A stretch of DNA of 10,730 bases from Thermoanaerobaculia bacterium (GCA_017883215.1 JADGOA010000099.1:1-10730), one strand, 5' to 3'; positions 1 through 7,042 are shown, numbered from the stretch's first letter. Translations and numbers: made by a program. Notes: generated by a model not told the origin, from the sequence alone.

Positions 1-566
1 ACGCGCCGCCGACCACCGGACAGCTGTTCAGCGGCTATCCCTGGTACAACTTCGTTTCCCAGGATCAGGCCGCTAACGGTCTGGACAAAGTATTCGTCAC
101 CGGAATTCGCCAGACGGGCCTGCCCGGAGCGACGGGCACGTATCGCAGCAACATCGGTATCGTGAATGCGTCGCAGTTCTCGAGCACCACCATGGTGGTG
201 AAGTTGTTCCAATCCGACGGCACGCAGGTCGGCAGCGAATACGCGATTCCGCTTGGACCTCTCGGTTCGCTTCAGCCCGGCGTTACAACCATGTTCCCGG
301 GTGCCAGCGGAACCGGCTATTGGGCCACCGTCGAACAGCGGGGCACGTTGCCGACCGCCGATGCGGCAGCGGCCGGCTGCGCGACCGGCTGTCCGGCATT
401 TTTCGCCTACGGCTCGATGCTCGACAACGTCTCGGGCGACGCGACGACGCTCGAGCCGCAGTACCTCAAGGCGCTGACCGACGTGCAGATCGGCTGCATC
501 TATCCGGCCCCGGGCCAGGCCGCCTGCAAGGGCACCTCGATCATGCGCCGCGCCGTCAAGAAGTAA
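1..566 (+). CDS. C-terminal part of a secreted/extracellular protein of unknown function (5' end outside window)
   Basis: The reading frame is open from the left edge (codons begin at base 3) and ends at TAA 564-566, leaving about 187 residues of a longer protein. An in-frame GTG at 162 is internal, because clearly related sequence continues upstream of it. The visible part reads like an extracellular beta-sandwich module: alternating hydrophobic and polar strands, many Gly, Thr and Ser, a segment YRSNIGIVNASQF, a strand MVVKLFQSDGTQVG, and near the end AYGSMLDNVSGDATTLEP. I associate this pattern, an 'RxNIGxVN' strand followed by 'xxxxDNxSGDxT', with repeated modules in large secreted acidobacterial proteins; that is recollection, not a search. 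Four Cys in the last third could form disulfides. No catalytic motif or membrane anchor is visible. The protein ends MRRAVKK, 24 nt before a strong terminator, so it closes its transcription unit. Confidence 0.75.
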   Translation, partial: APPTTGQLFSGYPWYNFVSQDQAANGLDKVFVTGIRQTGLPGATGTYRSNIGIVNASQFSSTTMVVKLFQSDGTQVGSEYAIPLGPLGSLQPGVTTMFPGASGTGYWATVEQRGTLPTADAAAAGCATGCPAFFAYGSMLDNVSGDATTLEPQYLKALTDVQIGCIYPAPGQAACKGTSIMRRAVKK

Positions 567-590
567 GGATCCGTCAAAGCATTCTCCTGG

Positions 591-625
591 CGAGGCCGCG
601 CGACATCGTGCGGCCTCGTTTTTTT
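591..625 (+). terminator. Rho-independent terminator of the secreted-protein gene
   Basis: A perfect 9-bp GC-rich stem (CGAGGCCGC 591-599 with GCGGCCTCG 610-618) encloses a 10-nt loop and is followed directly by seven T (619-625). It begins 24 nt after the TAA stop at 566. Stem and T-run together are a textbook intrinsic terminator. Confidence 0.92.
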
Positions 626-736
626 GCCATGTGGCATTGCCGTCGAACGCCGCGTAGCGGACCGAAGGATCATCTTTGGCGAACTTTTGTCGCCGTTGCG
701 GATGCCCCGCTGACATGGGGGGCGCATGGTTTCGGT

Positions 737-1498
737 ATGATTTCCACTACGGTGGAACAGCCGCAGTACCCGCGAACGCGCCGCGTGCAGAGAGTGCACT
801 TGCCGAAGCCCCTTGCCGGGCGAGTCGGTGCGACTCCGGTCAACCTCGTCGACGTGAGCGTCCTCGGCGCCAGGATCGAGCATCACGTGACGCTCGCTGC
901 CGGCAGCCTCTCGAAACTCGTCTTTCGCTGGGAGGACGACGAGATCACGGTCGATTGCCGCATCGTTCGCTGTCGGCTGGAACGGTTCTCTGTCGGCGCT
1001 GACGGGCTGACCGTGTATCACTCCGGCCTTGAATTCCTGAATGTCGCCGCCCCGACAAAGGCATCGCTCAAGAGAATCATCGCCGTCTTCATCACGCGAG
1101 CGCTACAGGAGCAGAAGATGAACGCGCGCGGCGCCTTGCCGCAACACGATGCGGCCAATATGCCGATCTTCAGCCATGGAGGACAGCTGACGGCGAACTC
1201 CAAAGACGTGGCGGAGGCGGTCGGCTCGTCCGCGCTTCCGATGGCTCGCGTCGCCAAAGACACGGGCTACGTCTGCTATCAGCTCGAGAATCAGAGGTGG
1301 AAGCAGAAACGGACGCACGATCCGGGGCAGCCGGTCGACGGCTTCACGATCTCGGCGCTCGAGGATGGCGAACAGGTGCAGTTGCTCTGCGAGGCCTACG
1401 CGCGATCGGACCAGCAGGGGCGGAAGATGATCCAGCTCTTCGCGCAACTGTCGATTGCGGAAGGCGAGGGGATCAAGCCGGGACGGTTTGAGCCCTGA
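737..1498 (+). CDS. PilZ-domain protein (probable c-di-GMP receptor) with an unrecognised C-terminal region
   Basis: Encodes 253 residues if started at ATG 737. The N-terminal ~115 residues form a PilZ domain: the RxxxR motif is R15-R19 (RRVQR) and the (D/N)xSxxG motif is D39, S41, G44 (DVSVLG), both canonical for cyclic-di-GMP binding. Beta strands follow (LVFRWEDDEITVDCRIVR, then YHSGLEFLNV). A polar linker (about 125-170) leads to a second block at about 175-242 (GYVCYQLENQRWKQ ... FTISALEDGEQVQLLCEAYAR ... MIQLFAQLSIAEGEG) that I do not recognise. There is no signal peptide or membrane segment, so a cytoplasmic effector is likely. The start is uncertain: a G-run at 717-722 lies 14 nt before ATG 737, rather far for a Shine-Dalgarno site, and TATGAT at 736-741 looks like a -10 element. 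If that is the promoter, GTG 752 would be the start, with both motifs kept. The frame is open further upstream to 320, but that part overlaps the terminator and the preceding gene. Confidence 0.85.
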   Translation: MISTTVEQPQYPRTRRVQRVHLPKPLAGRVGATPVNLVDVSVLGARIEHHVTLAAGSLSKLVFRWEDDEITVDCRIVRCRLERFSVGADGLTVYHSGLEFLNVAAPTKASLKRIIAVFITRALQEQKMNARGALPQHDAANMPIFSHGGQLTANSKDVAEAVGSSALPMARVAKDTGYVCYQLENQRWKQKRTHDPGQPVDGFTISALEDGEQVQLLCEAYARSDQQGRKMIQLFAQLSIAEGEGIKPGRFEP

Positions 1499-1503
1499 CC
1501 CGG

Positions 1504-1693
1504 CCACCCAGTTACTGAGTTGCTGAGTTACTGAGTTGCTGAGTTCGCACGGCAACTCAGGAGTTCAGTAGCTGAGCGCTGGGAATCCGGCCCAGCAGTT
1601 ATGGATTTGCTGGATTTTTTGAGTTATTTGGTCGCTCAGTTTGAAGCGCCCAACTCAGCAACTCAGCAACTCAGAAACTCAGTAACTGGGTGG
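1504..1693. repeat. 190-bp inverted repeat built from an 8-bp tandem unit (CTGAGTTA/CTGAGTTG)
   Basis: The left arm 1504-1545 is a run of octamers alternating GTTACTGA and GTTGCTGA. The right arm 1652-1693 carries the same octamers in reverse complement (CAACTCAG, AAACTCAG, TAACTGGG). The 42-nt arms pair at 40 of 42 positions, with mismatches at 1522/1675 and 1530/1667, across a 106-nt spacer. The spacer holds degenerate units (CAACTCAG near 1553, CTCAGTT near 1635) and a 6-bp hairpin GCTGGG/CCCAGC (1578-1596). Base composition is visibly less GC-rich than the flanking genes and no open frame makes sense. It starts 6 nt after the PilZ stop, so in RNA it could act as a 3' barrier for that gene; no separate terminator for that gene is visible. 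Confidence 0.88.
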
Positions 1694-1729
1694 GTGGTGG
1701 AAAGGGAATCTGCCGCTAACCTCCTGATG

Positions 1730-1758
1730 TTGTAGGCGCTCGCAGTACGGTGTATTAT
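1730..1758 (+). promoter_or_regulatory. Candidate sigma70-type promoter for rimP-nusA-infB
   Basis: TATTAT at 1753-1758 matches the -10 consensus at five of six positions. TTGTAG at 1730-1735 supplies the TTG core of a -35 element with the ideal 17-bp spacer. Transcription would begin near 1765, exactly where the first leader segment able to base-pair starts, and after the possible GTG start at 1750. The -35 match is weak outside TTG. Confidence 0.5.
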
Positions 1759-1764
1759 TCGACA

Positions 1765-1815
1765 GCTTTCGAGCAGCTCATTTTCGAAAGCGGCCGATTT
1801 CGGCCGCTTTTTTTG
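1765..1815 (+). promoter_or_regulatory. Attenuator-like leader of rimP: terminator hairpin with competing upstream stem
   Basis: The terminator is a perfect 10-bp stem, AAAGCGGCCG 1787-1796 with CGGCCGCTTT 1801-1810, loop ATTT, running into seven T (1808-1814). It lies inside the rimP 5' region, 13 nt before ATG 1828. A second stem can form just upstream: GCTTTCGA 1765-1772 pairs perfectly with TCGAAAGC 1784-1791, with a further G-U pair 1773/1783. That stem uses 1787-1791, the first five bases of the terminator's left arm, so the two folds exclude each other at the base of the hairpin. This is the layout of a transcription attenuator. Premature terminators ahead of rimP are known (the Rfam rimP leader of gammaproteobacteria); a relationship to this one is not shown. 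The signal that would choose between the folds is unknown. Confidence 0.65.
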
Positions 1816-1827
1816 TTGATGGTCGTT

Positions 1828-2295
1828 ATGAGCGGTTTGCCGGAAAAGGTGGAGCAGGAGATCGAGAAGATTGTCACTTCGGAGGGGATGGAGCTCGTCC
1901 ACGTCGACTACAAGCGACAGGGGCGGGGCTATCTTCTGCGCGTCGACATCGACAAAGACGGAGGAGTGAACCTCGAAGACTGCCAGTCGATCTCGCATCA
2001 GTTGAGCGTCTGGCTCGACGTGGAAGATCCGGTGGCGGGCGAGTACGAGTTACAGGTGTCCTCTCCCGGGCTGGACCGCAAGTTTTACAGAGAATCGGAT
2101 TACAGGAAATTCATCGGACGTCTGGTCCGGGTGAAGACGTCGAAGGCGATCCGTGGTTTGCACGTGATCGTCGGAAGGTTGAAGGAATACGACGGGCAGA
2201 AGATCGTGGTCACGGACCCGGCAGTGAAGCGGGACCCGGATTACGAGATTCCTCTCTCGGACATCAAGGAAACACGGCTGGAAGTTGAGATCTGA
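1828..2295 (+). CDS. rimP: Ribosome maturation factor RimP
   Basis: Encodes 155 residues, against 150 for E. coli RimP, and aligns from the first residue when started at ATG 1828 (MSGLPEKVEQEIEKIV, then GMELVHVDY). Family landmarks are visible: the N-terminal alpha/beta domain with LRVDIDKDGGVNLEDC and SHQLSVWLDVEDP, the signature SSPGLDR at 78-84, and the C-terminal SH3-like barrel (RLVRVKTSKAIRG ... VGRLKEYDGQKIVVTD, ending ALSNI-like PLSDIKETRLE). RimP binds the 30S subunit and assists its late maturation around S12 and the 16S central pseudoknot. In-frame ATG 1819 and GTG 1750 also exist. GTG 1750 would put the terminator hairpin inside the coding region and lies upstream of the likely transcription start. 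No convincing Shine-Dalgarno precedes 1819 or 1828, so the choice rests on homology. It is the first gene of the operon and may be controlled by the attenuator immediately upstream. Confidence 0.96.
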   Translation: MSGLPEKVEQEIEKIVTSEGMELVHVDYKRQGRGYLLRVDIDKDGGVNLEDCQSISHQLSVWLDVEDPVAGEYELQVSSPGLDRKFYRESDYRKFIGRLVRVKTSKAIRGLHVIVGRLKEYDGQKIVVTDPAVKRDPDYEIPLSDIKETRLEVEI

Positions 2296-2355
2296 TCAGG
2301 GGGCCGGGGTGACACGGGCTCAGGGCTCGCCCGCCGGCTGCGGAGCAAATAGTTC

Positions 2356-3999
2356 ATGGCGATTTTCAACGAGAACGTCAGCAAAGACATCAAGGCGCTC
2401 GCGTACGAGAAGTCGATCGACGTGGAGCGCGTGTTCAGCGCGCTTGAAGACGCGTTGTCGACGGCTGCGCGCAAGTACTACAAGACGCGTGAGCCGCTCG
2501 AGGCCGAGCTCGATCGCACGAACGGCACCGTCACCATCTGGGTGATCAAGGAAGTCGTTGCGGACGAGAACGAGATCGAAGACCCGCAGGCGCAGTGGAC
2601 GCTCGAACAGGCGCGCACGATCGACCCCAACGTCGAGGTCGGCGGAACCGTGCGCCTGAGCCACATCACCAAGGAAGTGGTCGACGTGGTGAAGGATCCG
2701 CACACGCAGATCCGGACTTACGAAGCGCAGAAGATCGATCCGGAAGTCGAGCAGGGGGACGAGGTCAAGATCCCGCTGACGAAGCCGCCCGACGAGCTCG
2801 GCCGCATCGCCGCGCAGTCGGCCAAGCAGGTCCTCTACCAGAAGGTCCGTGAAGCCGAGCGCGAGAAGGTGTTCAACGAGTTCAAGGACAAGGTGGGCGA
2901 GCTCGAGAACGGCTACGTGAAACGTTTCGAGCGCGGCGACATGATCATCGACCTCAACGGCAAGACCGAGGGCATCATCCCGCGGTCGCAGCAGTCGCGC
3001 GCCGAGCGTTACTCGCAGGGCGACCGCATCAAGGCCGTGATCGTCGATGTGCACACGCAGCCCAAGGGACCGCAGGTCGTCCTCTCTCGAACCGACCCCC
3101 GCCTTCTCATCAAGCTCTTCGAGATGGAAGTGCCGGAAATCTACGACGGCACAGTCGCGATCAAGTGCGCCGTCCGCGAGCCGGGTGAGCGCGCCAAGAT
3201 CGCCGTGACCTCGCGCGAGCGCGACGTCGACCCGGTCGGCGCCTGCGTGGGTATGAAGGGATCGCGCGTGCAGTCGATCATCCGTGAGCTCCGGGGCGAG
3301 AAGATCGACATCATCCCCTGGCACGAAGACATCGTCGTGTTCGCGCAGAACTCTCTGGCTCCGGCGAAGATCACGCGCGTCTCCGTGACGAGCGACGAAT
3401 CCGCTCACCGGCCGCACCTGGACGTCATCGTCGACAACGATCAGCTGTCGCTGGCCATCGGCAAGCGCGGTCTGAACGTCCGTCTGGCCGCCGAGCTGAT
3501 CGGGGCCAAGATCGACATCAAGTCCGAGGAAGAGGTCAAGGACGAAGTGGCCGACGCGCTCTCCGCGATGCTGCAGGAAGCGATGGCCGAAGCGCGGTCG
3601 CAGACGAATGTCCACGACATCGAAAACATACCGGTCGAATGGGCCGATCAGCTGGAAGCGGCCGGCTACGACGATCTCGACTCGGTGATCAACGCCTCCA
3701 TCGACGACCTCATGGCCATCGATGGCATCGACGAAGAGACTGCCGGGCAGATGATCGAGCTTGCGCGCAAACACGAGCGCCTCGAAGCCGAGGAGCTCGG
3801 AGTCGCGGAAGACGAAGAGCAGACGGACGAAGAGCTGTCGGACGAAGAGCAATCGGACGAAGAGCTGTCGGAAGACGAAGAGTCAGACGAAGAGCTCTCG
3901 GAGAACGAAGAGCAGGTGCAGGAAGAGCAGCAGGAAGGCGAGGCGGCCTCCGACGAAAAAGCCGCCAGTGAACAGAAGCAAGAGGCTCCGGTCGACTAA
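2356..3999 (+). CDS. nusA: Transcription termination/antitermination factor NusA
   Basis: Encodes 547 residues. NusA binds RNA polymerase and nascent RNA to modulate pausing, intrinsic termination and antitermination. The order is canonical: RNAP-binding N-terminal domain (1 to about 175, with IAAQSAKQVLYQKVREAERE), S1 domain (about 180-245), KH1 (about 250-335, GMKG at 299-302 within DPVGACVGMKGSRVQ), KH2 (about 338-390, GKRG at 369-372 within LAIGKRGLNVRLAAEL), then one helix-hairpin-helix-like segment (about 425-472, LMAIDGIDEETAGQMIELA). Two features are odd. The N-terminal domain carries an insertion that looks like a duplicated ~41-residue unit (65-101 and 106-141), and the protein ends in a strongly acidic tail (474-547) partly made of 5-residue repeats. 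It lacks the paired C-terminal AR repeats of E. coli NusA. The start ATG 2356 has GGAG at 2342-2345, ten bases upstream, and lies 60 nt after rimP. No rnpM/ylxR gene follows. Confidence 0.98.
   Translation: MAIFNENVSKDIKALAYEKSIDVERVFSALEDALSTAARKYYKTREPLEAELDRTNGTVTIWVIKEVVADENEIEDPQAQWTLEQARTIDPNVEVGGTVRLSHITKEVVDVVKDPHTQIRTYEAQKIDPEVEQGDEVKIPLTKPPDELGRIAAQSAKQVLYQKVREAEREKVFNEFKDKVGELENGYVKRFERGDMIIDLNGKTEGIIPRSQQSRAERYSQGDRIKAVIVDVHTQPKGPQVVLSRTDPRLLIKLFEMEVPEIYDGTVAIKCAVREPGERAKIAVTSRERDVDPVGACVGMKGSRVQSIIRELRGEKIDIIPWHEDIVVFAQNSLAPAKITRVSVTSDESAHRPHLDVIVDNDQLSLAIGKRGLNVRLAAELIGAKIDIKSEEEVKDEVADALSAMLQEAMAEARSQTNVHDIENIPVEWADQLEAAGYDDLDSVINASIDDLMAIDGIDEETAGQMIELARKHERLEAEELGVAEDEEQTDEELSDEEQSDEELSEDEESDEELSENEEQVQEEQQEGEAASDEKAASEQKQEAPVD
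3811..3915 (+). repeat. 15-bp tandem repeat encoding the acidic NusA tail
   Basis: Seven consecutive units related to GACGAAGAGCTGTCG run from 3811 to 3915. The units at 3826-3840 and 3856-3870 are identical; the unit at 3886-3900 differs only by a T-to-C change. One unit (3871-3885) is shifted to an extra GAA plus 12 nt. In frame they encode DEELS/DEEQS-type pentapeptides at residues 486-520. Unit length is a multiple of three, so copy-number change would preserve the frame. Confidence 0.85.
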
Positions 4000-4087
4000 T
4001 GGCCGGCGCTGTCCTGAAGCCCCGGAGAACGAGCAACGGGACGAAGGATCCGTCAATGTAAAGACTGGATAGCTCAAGGGAGATTGA

Positions 4088-7042
4088 ATGGCGGCAGCAA
4101 AGTTTCGAGTGAGCGATATTGCCAAGAAGATGGGGAAGTCCGAGAAGGACGTCATCTTCCAGCTGCAGTCGCTCGGTGCCGAGGTCAGTGACGCGAATCA
4201 GATCCTCGAGCCGGAGGTGATTCAGGCACTGATTACCGGCAAAAAACTGACGACCCGTACGCGCAACGTCATCATGCGCGAGGACAAACCGCAGGTCGCC
4301 AAGAAAAAGGAAGCAGTTCGTCCGCCCCGGCCGATCGTTCAACCGCCGGTGCGTGTGAAGAAAGAGGTTCCCAAAGAGGAACCGGTCGCCGCGCTATCGA
4401 CTCCCTCGGTGATCATCCCTGAGTTCGTCCAGGCTGCCGAGGCGGAGGAGCGCGCCGCGCGCGAGATTCCCGCCGAAGCTGCTCAGCCCAAGGTCGCAGC
4501 AGAAGCGCGTCCGCGCGCCGCTGCCCCGCCGCCGGCGGCTCCTCCAGCGGACGAGCTGCCTCGCGCGGCTGCTCCCGCTGCGATGTCGTCACCCGCCGCC
4601 GCCCCGGCCGCCTCCGCGGGCGCCGCCGCTCCAGCAACCCATCACCGGCCCGCCGCTCCGCCTGCCGGGGTCGACCGCCGTCCGATCGGACCGACCGGTC
4701 CGCGAGCCCGTGCGCCGCAGGGTCCGCGTCCGAACTACGCCGGCCAGTCGCCGGTGACGCGCCCGCCGATGGCCGCTCGCCCCGGTGCTCCTGCGGGCGC
4801 TCGTCCCGCTGGCTCCGGCGCTTCGCGTTCGGCGGCTCCGGCCGGCGCGCGTCCGAGCACTCCGGGCATGCGTCCCGCCGGTGCCAGCCGTCCCGCCGCT
4901 CCCGGCATGCGTCCGTCGTCGAGTCCCGGCATGGGGATGCGCGGCGCTGGTCCGGGCGTCCGTCCGGCTGGTGGTCCCGGCCGCGGCATGGCTCCTCCGC
5001 CTCCCCCTCCCGGTCCTCTCGGCGCCCGCCGCAAGAAGGCCGACGAAGGTGAGGATCGCGAGAAGAAGAAAACCACTGGCAAGCGCGGGAAAACCACGCG
5101 CGCCGGCGAGGTTGATGCGCAGCTGTTCACCAAAGGACCGTTCTCCGGAACGCAGATCATCGCGGACGACATCGGTCCGGACATCGTGCTTCCGGAAATC
5201 GAAGAAGAAGGAAAGTCGCGGCGCAGCCATGCCCGCAAGCAGCCCGTCTCCGCAACTGGCCGCGTTCTCGAGTTCAAGCGTCCCACCGGGAAGGTGGCGC
5301 TGACGGAGGGCGTCACGGTCAAGGAGCTGGCCGACAAGCTGTCGGTGAAGGCCAATGACCTGATGCGTCACCTCATGACGAAGCGCGGCATCATGGCTTC
5401 GATCAACCAGCCGCTCGGCGCGGAGCTCGCCCTCGAGATCGCCAAAGATCTCGGCATGGACGCCGAAGTGGTCTCATTCGAAGACGCGGTCGAGCTCGAG
5501 TCCATCGAGAAGGCGTCCGCCACCGGCACGACACCCCGCGGCCCCGTCATCACGGTCATGGGCCACGTCGACCACGGCAAGACGTCGCTGCTCGATGCCA
5601 TCCGCGAGACCGACGTCGCGGGAGGCGAAGCGGGCGGCATCACGCAGCACATCGGCGCCTACCAGGTGGACAAGCGCGGTCGCAAGATCGTTTTCCTCGA
5701 CACACCGGGTCACGAGGCATTCACGATGATGCGTGCCCGCGGCGCCAAGGTGACGGACATCGTCATCCTCGTCGTGGCCGCCGATGACGGCGTCATGCCG
5801 CAGACCAAGGAAGCAATCGATCACGCAAGGGCTGCAAAAGTGCCGATGATCGTGGCCATCAACAAGATCGACAAGCCGAACGCGAATGTCGATCGTGTGC
5901 GCCGCGAGCTCGCCGACTTCGGCGTTCTCCTCGAGCAGTGGGGCGGCGACGTGGTCTCCGTCGAAGTCTCCGCCACGAAGAAGCAGGGTATCGACGATCT
6001 GCTCGACATGATTCTGCTCACCGCCGACATGCTCGACCTCAAGGCCAATCCGGAGGTCGGCGCGAAAGGCGTCGTCCTGGAAGCGCGCAAGGAAGTCGGC
6101 CGCGGCATCGTGGCCACGGTCCTGGTGCAGGACGGCACGCTCAAGATCGGCGACCCGTTCTTCTCCGGGTCGACCTACGGCCGCGTTCGCGCCATGACCG
6201 ATCAGCGCGGCGACCGCGTCAAAGAAGCGGCGCCGGCCACACCGGTCCAGGTCACCGGATTCGAAGACGTTCCGAACGCCGGCGATTCACTGCAGGGAGT
6301 CGACGACGAGACGCAGGCCCGCATGATCGGCCAGATGCGCCAGGAGAAGGCGCGCGAGAACATGCAGCAGAAGGGCTCGCGCATGTCGCTCGAACAGCTC
6401 TTCCAGCGCATGCAGCAGGGAAAGGTCAAGGAACTCAACCTCATCCTCAAGGCCGACGTGCAGGGCTCCGTGGAAGTGCTCAACGAGACGCTGCGGAAGC
6501 TGTCCACTGCCGAAGTCAAGGTCAACGTCATTCACTCGTCGGTCGGTGCGATCTCCACCAACGACGTCCTGCTGGCCACGGCATCGGATGCCATCGTGGT
6601 GGGCTTCAACGTCCGCCCCGAGCGCAACGCCGCCGACCTGGCCGACAAGGAGGGCGTGGACATCCGGATGTACACCGTCATCTACAACCTGGTCGACGAG
6701 ATGAAGGCTGCCATGACGGGCCTGCTCGAGCCGAAGTTCCAGGAAGTGTTCCAGGGACGGGCCGAGGTACGGACCCTGTTCAAAGTGCCGAAGGCGGGTG
6801 TCGTGGCCGGTTGCATGGTGATCGACGGAACGATTCCGAGGACCGCCACCGTGCGCCTGCTGCGCGACAACCGCGTGATCTACCAGGGCAAGATCTCCTC
6901 GCTGCGCCACTTCAAGAACGACGTCAGCGAAGTGCGCCAGGGCTTCGAGTGCGGTATCGCCATCGAGAAGTTCCAGGACATCAAGGTCGGCGACGTGATC
7001 GAAGGGTTCAAAGTCGAGCAGCTCACGCCGACGCTGGCGTAG
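4088..7042 (+). CDS. infB: Translation initiation factor IF-2
   Basis: Encodes 984 residues. IF2 is the GTPase that brings fMet-tRNA to the 30S P site and promotes subunit joining. Visible parts: an IF2_N domain (1 to about 55, FRVSDIAKKMGKSEKDVI), a long low-complexity Pro/Ala/Gly/Arg linker (about 75-320, with PGMRP repeats and a run of six Pro at 303-308), a basic-acidic segment, a second IF2_N-like domain (about 402-463, VTVKELADKLSVKANDLMRHL), and the G domain with G1 GHVDHGKT 492-499, G2 GGITQHIG 516-523, G3 DTPGH 538-542, G4 NKID 592-595 and G5 SAT 628-630. Domains II, III (VNVIHSSVGAISTNDVLLA, 812-830) and IV, the fMet-tRNA-binding C domain (about 890-975), follow. All nucleotide-binding residues are present. 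AGGGAG at 4077-4082 lies 5 nt before ATG 4088 and fixes the start. infB is the last gene of the operon: a terminator follows within about 30 nt, and rbfA/truB, frequent downstream partners, are absent. Confidence 0.98.
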   Translation: MAAAKFRVSDIAKKMGKSEKDVIFQLQSLGAEVSDANQILEPEVIQALITGKKLTTRTRNVIMREDKPQVAKKKEAVRPPRPIVQPPVRVKKEVPKEEPVAALSTPSVIIPEFVQAAEAEERAAREIPAEAAQPKVAAEARPRAAAPPPAAPPADELPRAAAPAAMSSPAAAPAASAGAAAPATHHRPAAPPAGVDRRPIGPTGPRARAPQGPRPNYAGQSPVTRPPMAARPGAPAGARPAGSGASRSAAPAGARPSTPGMRPAGASRPAAPGMRPSSSPGMGMRGAGPGVRPAGGPGRGMAPPPPPPGPLGARRKKADEGEDREKKKTTGKRGKTTRAGEVDAQLFTKGPFSGTQIIADDIGPDIVLPEIEEEGKSRRSHARKQPVSATGRVLEFKRPTGKVALTEGVTVKELADKLSVKANDLMRHLMTKRGIMASINQPLGAELALEIAKDLGMDAEVVSFEDAVELESIEKASATGTTPRGPVITVMGHVDHGKTSLLDAIRETDVAGGEAGGITQHIGAYQVDKRGRKIVFLDTPGHEAFTMMRARGAKVTDIVILVVAADDGVMPQTKEAIDHARAAKVPMIVAINKIDKPNANVDRVRRELADFGVLLEQWGGDVVSVEVSATKKQGIDDLLDMILLTADMLDLKANPEVGAKGVVLEARKEVGRGIVATVLVQDGTLKIGDPFFSGSTYGRVRAMTDQRGDRVKEAAPATPVQVTGFEDVPNAGDSLQGVDDETQARMIGQMRQEKARENMQQKGSRMSLEQLFQRMQQGKVKELNLILKADVQGSVEVLNETLRKLSTAEVKVNVIHSSVGAISTNDVLLATASDAIVVGFNVRPERNAADLADKEGVDIRMYTVIYNLVDEMKAAMTGLLEPKFQEVFQGRAEVRTLFKVPKAGVVAGCMVIDGTIPRTATVRLLRDNRVIYQGKISSLRHFKNDVSEVRQGFECGIAIEKFQDIKVGDVIEGFKVEQLTPTLA

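Noticed and set aside
320..736. Upstream extension of the PilZ open frame
   Set aside because: It would run through the secreted-protein gene and its terminator (591-625), and the translated part is Arg-rich and featureless. The domain begins after 737.
1504..1693. CRISPR array
   Set aside because: The units are 8 bp, contiguous, inverted around a centre, and have no unique spacers.
1504..1693. MITE or IS remnant
   Set aside because: No target-site duplication or transposase fragment was seen, and the arms consist wholly of tandem octamers. It is kept as a repeat only.
1750..1827. GTG 1750 or ATG 1819 as rimP start
   Set aside because: GTG 1750 overlaps the candidate -10 and would encode the terminator hairpin. 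ATG 1819 adds residues not seen in RimP, while ATG 1828 aligns end-to-end with the E. coli protein.
2320..3852. Long antisense open frame (about 510 codons) opposite nusA
   Set aside because: It is the mirror of nusA codon structure in high-GC DNA. Its translation is rich in repeated RR/LVD/HD patterns with no domain, while the + strand encodes a complete, recognisable NusA.
4000..4087. Separate promoter or small gene between nusA and infB
   Set aside because: No good -10/-35 pair and no short frame with a ribosome binding site were visible in these 88 bases apart from the infB site itself.
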